A stretch of 64,000 nt of DNA from Gyromitra esculenta (taxonomy: Eukaryota; Ascomycota; Pezizomycetes; Pezizales; Discinaceae), in the NCBI GenBank assembly GCA_038503075.1, contig JBCAML010000022.1, positions 1,240,001 to 1,304,000 on the forward strand. Reading direction: 5' to 3'. The position numbers were made by a program, and so were the translations under genes. Of this stretch, positions 54,755 to 64,000 are shown piece by piece (position 1 is the stretch's first letter; each line of letters starts with the position of its first letter). Below the pieces are notes generated by a model, which was given only the letters and a program-made list of their open reading frames with translations, had not been told where the DNA came from and searched no databases.

Positions 54755-56369
54755 CAATAGACTATACCATCATTTTGCCGTACAATGCGCCAGTTCTAAA
54801 CCCCAGGCTACAGTAGTCTCGCTTATGATCTTATATTAATAGCGTACTATAGCTCTAGTAGTAGCTAAGACAATGGGGAGCAGTGCATTGAAGTTCCAAG
54901 TGGTATGATGTTGATGATTATTGGCTGAAAAGGTTGAATGGAGCTAGAAATAAAACGCTAGCATGACCGAACATATAAGACAAACCACCACTATAGTAGA
55001 CCCACTATGATTTAGCGGATTAATTATAAGGGTTAGTCATCTCAAGTCCACCTGCACAGACCACTAGAGCTTCGTTACGCTCGTCAACGGTTTGAAGCAC
55101 TCTACCTACGCTGATAGAATATGAATCTGCTCTAGCTTTTTTTTTTACAAAATGGCTCCTTGCTCACAACTTGAGAAATTTATGGCAGGAGGAATCCTGA
55201 GTCTTGATAGCAGAGTTGCTAGGTTAGAGTCCTGAGATAACATCCACAGCTACAGGGGAATCTCGCCGAGAAACACCTTCGAAACGGGGTAACCTTACCC
55301 CCAATGCAAAGCCAAAATAAAGATATAGAATAGGCTCTATACCGCTATAGTATAGCTTATTATCAGCAATGAATTTTCTACATCTGAAGATGTGTCCTTT
55401 TTGAGTTTCCTCACTGTATTGCTTTGGCGATTTTTTCTAAGTATTTCTCTCCCAGCAAGTAGGAGCCAAAAGGGGATTTACGGGACTAGCACCTATAGTT
55501 GGCACACAAGGGCTATAGCAAACTTGGTCGACCAATAATCCTAGAATAGCTAGTCTTATATGTTCGCTCATGTTAGCGCTTTTTAGGCTCGTTTGTGAGC
55601 TATTGCATTCAAATTTTTTGAACATTGGCCATCTATTAACTGCGTTTTGTATGTGGGGCAGCCGATATACAAGACGATTCTATTTGTAAATATATGTAGG
55701 ATGGCCCAGCTGTAAGCTTGCCGGCCTGTTCGAACATAGGATTAGTGGGATACCGATCAGATCACAGAAAAAAGATTAACAATATTGCGCATACCCGAAA
55801 CCTATCTAGAGTTTAACCTTGTTTAACTGATAATAAAGTTAATTGAAAGAAAAGCTACATTATTTGTGTATGGAACAACCACCCATTTCTATGTTGCTAG
55901 GAATTTTGAAAATGCGAGGTGTGAAACTAGGCCCGAGTGAGAAAAAAAAGCCATATTGCACTCCATCGTTCGTCCGCTCATTGAAAGGGTAGGTCCACAA
56001 CCATATCGCCTCATTAGGATCGCACCCTCCGTCATTAATCAGAGCCCCGGAACTATTTGCTTGGCCGTAGGCGCAATATGGCCCTTGCTTAAAGTCGTCA
56101 ACTTCATTGCTCTATGATGCGCATCGCCTCGTCCAGTTTGTCCCCTGAAAGCGCCGTGAAAAGATTAGCTGGCTTTATATACCTACTGACAACGTGAGTT
56201 GTATATTTCTGAACCAGCCTCCTGTCCAAGAGCAAGTTCGCTCGGTGACGCTTGTGACTCAGGTATGCCGGGCTTAGATATTTCTATCTCTAGTGGATAG
56301 AAAATTCTCGATTTTCAAGAAGATCTCGTGCTGCCAATTGGAAACTGGTATCAGGTTGCGGTGGAAAAC
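54755..56369. other. Intergenic, nothing recognised
   Basis: AT-rich, no gene or known repeat supported. Confidence 0.4.
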
Positions 56370-56693
56370 CTAATGCTTATATTCTTCGGGCAACATAACG
56401 GCTGTAGGAACAAGCTTGAATAGCCAATTAGTCATCCCGTTGAACCGTTCAAACGTCACAAAGCGGATGTGCTCCAATCCGAGGAAGTCAACTACCACAG
56501 ATGGGAATCCATCAGAAGTCATAGCTTTCTGAACATAGAACAACGAGGCCCCTCGAATATTAATTGTCATCGAATCTGGCAGGAGCTGGATTGCATTAAA
56601 TTCTAACTCTGTTTCGTTTCCTTTGTTTGATGCTAATACTTTGTACTTGTTACAGTCTTCCGGAGAAGCCGAACACTGGAAATGGTAACTCAT
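56370..56693 (-). CDS. Hypothetical protein, 107 residues
   Basis: Frame from an ATG at 56693 with balanced, protein-like composition: MSYHFQCSASPEDCNKYKVL, then NAIQLLPDSMTINIRG, VVVDFLGLEHIRFVTFERF and LVPTAVMLPEEYKH. The alternation of hydrophobic and polar residues suggests beta strands. I recognise no family. It may be an exon or fragment of a larger gene; a possible continuation was not found. Confidence 0.35.
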   Translation of the reverse strand: MSYHFQCSASPEDCNKYKVLASNKGNETELEFNAIQLLPDSMTINIRGASLFYVQKAMTSDGFPSVVVDFLGLEHIRFVTFERFNGMTNWLFKLVPTAVMLPEEYKH

Positions 56694-58012
56694 TAGACAA
56701 AACTCGAATAAGGGTTTTTAGGGATATTTGAGAGGAAATGGTTATTTAAGCTAGGACAGGCCGCTAATGAAGGCTCCCGTAATCTACTCTTTTATATTAT
56801 CCTAGCTTCAGTATTAGTAATGGCAATACTTGACTATATGGATAACAAGCTAGTCTTGAGAATCTAAAGAAGCTTTTGGAAGTAGTAGAAAGAGCGCATG
56901 CCGAGTAAAGAAACTAACTCCTAACAAATTTAAGCTCTAGTAACATAATTTCTAAACATATAATGCTTTACTTCCCACCCTTCTCATCTTTCCGCCCATC
57001 TACCTTTAATAGTTACCTTAGGACATTGTAGTTATATCTAATAGCTCGAGCAATCAATTCTCGGGCTACATGACTATTCTAGTATTCCTATTCGCTCACT
57101 CCAATCGAGTCAGGCGATCACGGGTGATCACCATAGAATAGCTCATCCACACCCAGAAGCGTCACCTATAGGAAATGATAAATGAAAGAAAACCCTCAGT
57201 ATGAATCGAACGAGGGCCCTTAGCCAAGGGAAGCAAAACCATTACCCGTCAAGCGGGGGGAGCTAGCGGCTCATGAACCCGATCTGACAGCGAACTAACA
57301 CCAAGTGTTAACCGCCCGACCGTTCTACCTAGACTGACGATGTTAAGCAACGTTCGAGCTACTTCAACACCAGTAGTGGTTTTACTTCCCAGACAATGAA
57401 TATTAATATCTAGCCCCCGAGAGCATATAAACTCAATACCTCCATCACTTCGTATTTCAGTTTTTCCATTCCTACATCCAAATAATCTTGATACATTAAT
57501 TAAAGCTTCAGAATGTCCATTTACCATGCATCTACCATTTCATTCCGAAATACCGGGGTATCACCTACATGTAGTTTTCCAAGTGCCAATCACACAAAGG
57601 TGGTAGGATGAATAAGTTAACCATAACGCCTCGCCCGGCCGTTATTACTCTTGATTCACTAGGCACGAGCGCTGTCTTTATTCTTGAAGATTTAATGCTC
57701 CTGGCTATCTTTCTCCTGGTGAACTGTTGCGTAAAGAAAATTCAAATTAGGACCACTTTTGAAATCTAAATTCTAGTTTACAATGGCCAATTCCGATAGT
57801 ATTGCATGTAGAGTCTGTCCACAACGGAATACTAGAGATTGGAGCCCACGCAGATACCGTACAACTTGAAGAAACGAAAGTAAAAGATAAGAAACCAGGG
57901 TAAACAAAATTTTGTGGAGAGAAGTGATTTGAAGGACAAGGAAGAAGATTCTTAAGTTCGTATTTTCAACGGTATTGAAATTAAAAACTTTACTATCTCA
58001 CTCGATTGGGCT
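56694..58012. other. Intergenic with a weak ORF
   Basis: Minus-strand frame 57527-57249 (92 codons, SRLFGCRNGKTEIRSDGGIE) is compact but unrecognised. GTTCGATTC on the minus strand near 57205 resembles a tRNA B-box without a matching fold. Nothing else is seen. Confidence 0.3.
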
Positions 58013-61000
58013 CTATTTCAAAAACCAATCAAGTCCCAAATAATTGCGGTCTTCAGCTTCTTCGGTACTTGACGTGGCCTTTGGAACATTAGGGTCAAGG
58101 AGATCTTCAGGGGTCTCTTCTTTAGCATATTGGGATGGTTCCCCCTGAGCTACGTCATCAATAATTAGCAGCTGACTATTTCTGTTTCCGCCCCCACTTA
58201 GTAGTAGACGATCTGCGAGGACAAGCCCAGGTAGGTTTTTCTCATCATCGTCGAGAGTAGAATTTCCAAGTAACCCATTCCACGTGGATGTCTCTCCTGC
58301 GATGTCTTCGTGTTTGTGAACCGGGATAAGAGCCAATCCTGTGTAATAGCCTGGGTAGGCGTCATCCGAACGAGTGACATTCGGTGAAGACGGAGCAGAG
58401 CTTGCCAGATCAATTAAGTTATTTAAGGAACTCTCATTCCTCAGCACTAAACTATTTGAAGCGCTGGATTTGTATTCGATAGGGCTGACTTGGCAGGGAG
58501 TTGGCGTAGACTTGCGAGAGTCACACAAGGTATTGCTATTAAACAATTCATTCTTCGGGGCGGGGCTCATCACGTTTGCGAGAGTGAAATTTGCGAGTAT
58601 TTTTGGGGCAGTCGAACCTCCATGGGGGCATAAAGTATTAGGAGGTGACGAGGATTGCATTGGGGTTCTGGAACCATCATCATCCCCACCACGAATGCTA
58701 TGATTGAACGGGGTGACCTGTTGCCCGGGAACCCCGTTGATTGCTTGTAGCTGACCAGAAAGTTTCTCGACTGCAGATGAATGTGCTGCCTCATAGCTTA
58801 CAAGTGGTATAATTGGGCCGTATATATCGAAATCGTCAGGAAGTTCACTTGCTGCGCGACTTCCCTCGCATACGGATGGAGGGCCGCTATCGAGACAGAT
58901 AGCATCAAAGCCATGGCCAAGCTCGCTAGCAACGCTCCGAGATCGAACAAACTGAATAAGTGGGCCTGGAACAGGGTCTTTGGAATAGCATTCACGCCCG
59001 ATAGGTTCCTGGGCTTTGTTTAGATCTACGGGAGCTCTAGTTAGTATGGGATAATTTTAGGGTACGGAATAAATACATACTTTTTGCAGCTCTAGCTTTC
59101 GCTTCCTCGTCCTTTTTTTTATCACCAAATGACTGCCCACTGAACCATCTATCAGGGTAGAAAGACGGTATGGCACCGGTCTCAAGCTCAGATTTCCGAT
59201 GGTCTGCCCAAGCCTCACCGTTATAGTAATCAGCAGGAATATTCCACTGTTGTCGCACCCTTGGACGAGGGACATTGAGAAACTTCGTGGGATCACTTGG
59301 GTTGGAAGCGTATACTGGAGTAGGAACTTCCTTAGCTGGCTTTGGGCGGGGGACCTCTTGCCGCGATCGGACGCCCGTAATTGTGCAATCTGAGTCTCTT
59401 GATGGAGAGCGCGATCGACGGCGGACGGGAATCCCGGAAGAGGCTGGGCGTCCACGCACGAAACCACTCTCTGAACCCTCAGATCGATTACGGGAATTTG
59501 TATAAGAGCTCGTGTTCAAATCCACCGAGTTTCTATTCTCTCCTTGGTGCAAAGGATTTTTTGAAGCAGCATAGGGCTTGACACGCGATGGTCTACTTGC
59601 TAAACAGTGATAGTTAGTGGCCGGCCCAACACAGAAGTAATCAAACATGAGTCTTACATCCAAATAAATCGTCTAGAGTTTTTTCATAATCGGAGTTCGC
59701 TTTCTGGTAACTATCTAAAGCTATGCCTCTACGTAATGCTGCACTAGCAGCGGAACGCTGATGTCTACTATTAGTATATCCTGTATTTGATCCAAGAATA
59801 GCATTAGCTGAGCGAATGGCCTCTGCTAGAGGGTTGTCATCTATGATAACTGAGTCAGCCTTGAGCTATCAGACAATATAGCAAAATAAGTTACCTTTGG
59901 AACTAGGGATATCTTTTGCTGAGCCCCGTTCTCTTGGTCTATTATCTACTTGCCAGCTACTATTCTTATTTCCAAGGGACGCGATTGAGTCGCCATACGC
60001 TTTCCAAATAGCCGCTTGAATCGTTTCTCGATCTCGCCAATGAGCGTTCTTCAGAAATTTTGCCGCGTGCGAAACTAAACCTCTCATCGCTCCTTCAAAA
60101 GTTCCCCCAGAGTTGAGGTCAGAGTTCTGGCCTTGCTGCTGTCGGCCGTCACTATGAAGCCGTGAATTGTTTGAACGAGTGCGTTCGTCAAGATAACGGT
60201 GCCGGGCGTCATCTTGAAGATGGCCAGGAGCATAATATCTATCGCTTCTAGGGGCACCCCAATGACTACCTCTGCATCAATGGAAAATTCCCTGATAGAA
60301 TTAACAGAATGGAGAAACTTACCGTAGACTGATGATATTAGAATGGGGAGAGTTAATGTCTCTTCTAGAGTACGAAGAATTGTGAAAATTATCACTATAA
60401 TTTCTAAGGTGGGAAGAGTTTTGATTATTCTCTCTGTTAGAGTTTCCGGGGTCACTATAATTTTGACCATAGCCATTGGGATATTGAGAATTGTTATGTT
60501 CTCTAGTAAGCTTGGAAGTGTACCGAGAATTACTATAATTTCCGTTAGAGTACCTGTCTGAACGCTGGTTGCGGGACGCATATCCATCTTTTTCATAGCG
60601 AATACGAGACGATGCAACTGCATGATGATACTCCCTTGCATGTCTTGGAGATGTTAGTAATGTATACTATAGGATTTCACTTTCGGTATTATTGTTTCCT
60701 GGTTCGTACCTATCTTGGCGGGTACCTTTGTCATAGTTCCGGTGGCTATCTTCGATAATAATTGGACAATCCTTATGGCTGCCCTCTCTATATTTAGCCA
60801 ATCGTTAGAAAGTCTTCTAAAAATATGGATCTTGAACTTAGTTTCACCCTCCCTCTCTATCCTCGGCCGATACTGAGAGTGTATTTCTATTCCATTGACT
60901 TGATTTGTGTTAGTATTCAAGCATTAAACCAAAAGAGAGAGAGACTTACTGGCCAGATCCATCCCAGCATCCACCGGTACGTTTGTGGCCTTCTCCTCTG

Positions 61001-61227
61001 CTGGCTTCTCCTGGAGCGTATCTGTCCAGCTTATGTTGGATGGCACCTTTGGAGGAGATAATTGTTGGAATGCGATAACCTCCCATCATGACATCGCCAT
61101 CATCCTCAGATATTTTATTCTTCTGCATCGTATAAGATTGTTTTCCCCCTCCCATTGAAGCTGCAGCATTCGTGTTTCTTCCGTACGGGCGACGAAGAAC
61201 CTGATCTAAATCTCGCCTAGGAGCCAT
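58013..61227 (-). CDS. Seven-exon gene for a 925-residue low-complexity protein of unknown function
   Basis: Exons: 61227-60950, 60787-60710, 60643-60323, 60271-59895, 59840-59658, 59599-59081 and 59034-58013. The sum is 2778 nt, exactly 926 codons. Donors are GTAAGT, GTACGA, GTAAGT, GTAACT, GTAAGA and GTATGT, and most introns have CTAAC branch sites. Starts MAPRRDLDQVLRRPYGRN. Exon 3 is extremely rich in Asn, Ser, Tyr and Arg (SNGNYSNSRYTSK, NSNRENNQNSSH). Exon 4 has an ordered-looking segment AMRGLVSHAAKFLKNAHWRD; exon 6 has RRRSRSPSRDSD and PRPRVRQQWNIPADYYNG; exon 7 is Ser/Pro-rich and ends EEAEDRNYLGLDWFLK. SR-like and prion-like composition suggests an RNA-associated or condensate-forming nuclear protein, but no known domain was recognised. 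The model is strong; the function is open. Confidence 0.75.
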
Positions 61228-61906
61228 TGTTCCGAACGAGCGGGCAGATCGAAAGATGTCTATAAATATTAGTATTCGCAGGAATCGCAAGGAGGATTAT
61301 GATCCCGGACGGATCTAGCAGATGACAAATTCGATGTAAAATTGAACGAAGAAACCTAATACAGCAAAAGCGAGGACAGGCTGGTTGCTCTGTGGCCAAT
61401 TGCAGATGAAAGATCAGATGGGACTTCGGGGGGAAGAAAGATATACACTTACGTAGCTCCGTGAGTGGAACGCACGAGAAGATTAAATACGATTCGTTGC
61501 CAAAAACGTGGAATAGAGCTTTGGGCACCAATTATCCTCGATCAGAATCGTGTTTGTAGGACATGATAGCGGGGTGAGGATGGGAGGTCTGAGGGAAACA
61601 CAGAAGTGGGATGGATTAGTCGTCAGGAAATTAAACTGCTCGGCAGCGCACAAAGGATTGGCAACTCCCTCCTCTCCAGTGACTTTAGATGGGTAACTGC
61701 TTCCCATTCAAAAGTCCAATCAGAATGTCACACTAGGATGTGCTTGCCCGTGGATGGTACGCTAACGATAAGTATCGAGAGGAATGCTGGCGCTCTCGAC
61801 CTCAGCAACCTCCAGATACATGTATTTTTTCATGTTGGCTCTATATCTACATGTACAACTTACATATGTAATTATACCTAAATTTATCTATATGTAGGTT
61901 AATAAT
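61228..61906. other. Upstream region of the seven-exon gene
   Basis: No further gene seen. The long minus-strand frames here (61290-61531) are upstream leader sequence of the gene starting at 61227. Confidence 0.4.
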
Positions 61907-61923
61907 ACACTTCGTTTCTAAAC

Positions 61924-63282
61924 CATGCTCGCTCTCCTCTACACTTCACTCGCTTGAAATAACAACTCCTCCTCCTGCGTTGCAACGGGGTGACACAGGG
62001 CCAAAAGTCTTTAGCACTTAGGCTTCCCCCCCGCTTCGTGAATACTTCTCCTCCTCTCATGATGCCCTTTTAGAGAAGCATCCATCATGATATACTCTTC
62101 ACCCTTTGCCCTCTCCTAGCGAGACTCAAGGGCCCCCTCTTCTCTCTTCGGCTGCAACTCGAATCTCTCACGGTTTGATCCCTTGTTAAGCCCTTCAGTA
62201 TCCCTGAAGGTGAGCCGTGCTACTTAAGCGAGAGGTCAAATGACAAGAGTCACAATGTTTCTACAGGTCCTACGTGGGTCTAACTCAAGGCGAGTTAAGT
62301 GTAAAGGTTTTCACAGCGACAGCGACCGCGAGGATTCTGAGGTAGAATCGAGGTAATATTAAAGTAATACAGTAGAAGTAAAGTAAGAATGTCTCAAGGA
62401 GCGGGTTTCTTGTCAAGCTCTCGAGTATCCCTCGAGATGAGCAGTGCTACTTGAATGGGAAACTGACAACAAGAAAGTGTACGGAAGTTCTACAGGCTCT
62501 ACAATTGGTTTAAGTCGAGGTGACTCAAAGACAGCGACAGCGGGGGATTACGAGATGTAATCGAGGTTTGTATTTGTAGAATACAAGAGTGAACAATAGA
62601 AGACGTTGCTTAAAGAAAGAAGAAGGAAAAGTACAATATGAGGGGGAATCCCTTCGCTTATATACCACGTTCCAACTCTTTCGATGACAAAGACATGACT
62701 CATTGTAACAGGAAACCCATAGAAACATAAAGAACAACAACAAAACGCGACAACCGTATACCTATGTATCCAACCAATCAATAAAACATCCATCCATGAA
62801 AGAACGTTGCTTAAAAGAAGAAGAACAAAAGGAACAAGAACGACCGAAATCCATCGCTTAAATACCCCGCTTTCCTTAGTAAAACTTATAACCGAAAAAT
62901 AACCGAACAACAAAGAGATTGTACAACCAGCAACCAGACCACAATTCATTACCTAAGTCAATCCATGAAAGAATCTCGATTACAGCCACTCTTCGCCCTT
63001 GCTTAGTGTGCGCCTTCGTCTCTACCTCGTTTGTGCTTGATGCGCCAGTAGACTGCTACTAGTACGGCCAGCAGTATTCTACCAATCACATACACTAAAC
63101 TTCACCATCATCGGCTTCAATAACTATCTTGTTCACTGGTTATTTTGTTTCGTCTATTTTGTATTTTCCTTTTGTCTAGGAGGATTGTGAGAGCAGGGTT
63201 TTGTTCACGCTATAACTTCGGTTGCATGTGATATTCTTGTACCTAGATAAAACAATGAAACAATGATTTAACAAAAAAAAAA
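61924..63282 (+). mobile_element. Poly(A)-tailed retroposon with 17-bp target duplication
   Basis: The segment ends in a run of 12 A and is bracketed by the perfect direct repeat ACACTTCGTTTCTAAAC at 61907-61923 and 63283-63299. Its 3' end matches the truncated copy at 54649-54747. No reverse transcriptase frame is visible in the 1359 bp, so it is either a nonautonomous element moved by a LINE machinery or a retroposed RNA. Inside are two diverged internal duplications. A B-box-like GGTTTGATCCC lies at about 62172. Confidence 0.85.
62183..62900. repeat. Two diverged internal duplications in the retroposon
   Basis: About 62185-62356 (AGTATCCCTGAAGGTGAGC to GAGGTAGAATCGAGG) is repeated at about 62415-62567 (AGTATCCCTCGAGATGAGC to GATGTAATCGAGG). 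About 62600-62680 (GACGTTGCTTAAAGAAAGAA to GCTTATATACC) is repeated at 62803-62870 (AACGTTGCTTAAAAGAAGAA to GCTTAAATACC). Confidence 0.65.
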
Positions 63283-63299
63283 ACACTTCGTTTCTAAAC

Positions 63300-64000
63300 T
63301 AAAAAATTAGTGTAAACTACCAAATATTTTCACCCACCATCAACCTTGAGCCTCAATTTTACAAAATACATGTAGCCAGTAGCTACAAAAGTTTTTACCC
63401 CGATAAGTCCTGTCTTCCAAGCTCGAACAGTACATAGAAATATCTTCATCATGTACCATGAAAGCTATCCCTACTATCTCAACGCCCTATAAAAACCTGC
63501 ATACATACTGTCCAGATGAACTCCTCATCACAAAACAGCAGGCTACATGTATGTGTAGGCAGGAGGTTCCGTACACATATAGATTGCAGCTTTTACTTGA
63601 TATTTCCAATAAAGCGTTAACAAAGGTTACATGTATCTTGAATATGCCGAGTAAAATAATAAATAAATAGATACATATAGCTATATATATCTTCCATAAA
63701 TGTGCACATATACATGTAGTATGCTCTCCGTCATCAAACTCTATTTAGGGCCATCGCCAGAGTATTTAGGACTGACATGCATATGTAGCTTTCATAAAAT
63801 GTATATATACTACATGTACATATCTCCGGAGTTTCTCCTAGTTGAAAAATATTCGAACCTCCGGGTATTCTATAGACTATCAAGGGTAAAGACTATTCCA
63901 GGTAAATTTGGTACCTAAGTTCTTTAGAGTACAAATACAAATACCCCCGGACACTAAAATCACTGCCGAGACCTCGGACTTCGCTAAACCATCTCTTATT
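63300..64000. other. Intergenic to the window edge
   Basis: Short AT-rich frames only (63458-63670, 63700-63918), rich in TACATGTA motifs; no supported gene. Confidence 0.4.

Noticed and set aside
57190..57260. tRNA on the minus strand
   Set aside because: The B-box-like GTTCGATTC is not enclosed by a pairing T-stem.
60084..60641. 185-codon minus-strand frame with Ile/Thr-rich text
   Set aside because: It overlaps exons 3 and 4 of the seven-exon gene in another frame; the spliced Asn/Ser-rich frame has good donors and acceptors and an exact codon sum.
62183..62567. LTR pair of a retrotransposon
   Set aside because: The two similar segments are only about 60 bp apart, lack TG/CA ends and lie inside a poly(A)-tailed element with its own target duplication.

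Overview
This window looks like chromosomal DNA of a filamentous ascomycete. The evidence is short introns (about 46-160 nt) with GT/AG ends and CTAAC-type branch sites, a fungal branchpoint-bridging protein, a fungal-type oxylipin (Ppo) synthase relic, Tma20 and CK2-beta orthologues, and a fungal family of coiled-coil GTPases. A repeat-rich Pezizomycetes-like genome (truffle or morel relatives) is my best guess, but I cannot prove the genus. The reading frames were spliced by hand; exon sums divisible by three and family alignments support most gene models.

Layout. 1-1.4 kb: decayed ankyrin-repeat gene. 1.8-15.3 kb: a dense field of small terminal-inverted-repeat elements (MITEs) of at least 15 families, nearly all flanked by TA. 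Several are joined end to end through a single shared TA. The field carries one intact gene, an AIG2/gamma-glutamylcyclotransferase-like protein (7.3-7.7 kb). 15.5-16.8 kb: an amidoligase, an enzyme class that could form the kind of bond a cyclotransferase breaks. 20.5-23.1 kb: eight-exon branchpoint-bridging protein. 23.8-29.5 kb: two tandem paralogous GTPases with long charged helices, one frameshifted and one intact; a third, broken copy lies at 44.3-45.9 kb. Between them are a possible SLOG-like protein (31 kb), CK2 regulatory subunit (32.3-33.2 kb), a Ppo pseudogene that has lost its catalytic core (33.8-37 kb), an alpha/beta hydrolase (38.5-39.5 kb) and an ATP-grasp enzyme (40.6-41.9 kb).

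46.5-48.4 kb: a divergent housekeeping pair, a U1-type zinc-finger splicing factor and the Tma20/MCT-1 translation factor. 51.1-52.2 kb: SUZ-domain protein. 53.7-54.1 kb: an hAT-type element with a perfect 8-bp target duplication. 58.0-61.2 kb: a seven-exon gene for a 925-residue low-complexity protein of unknown function. 61.9-63.3 kb: a poly(A)-tailed retroposon with a perfect 17-bp target duplication; a 5'-truncated relative sits at 54.65 kb.

How parts may work together. Two encoded proteins (branchpoint-bridging and U1-type zinc finger) act in early splicing, while Tma20 and the SUZ protein belong to translation and RNA control. The most unusual content is the GTPase family with its conserved C-terminal aromatic/amphipathic tail, the amidoligase plus cyclotransferase pair, and the TA-joined MITE trains.
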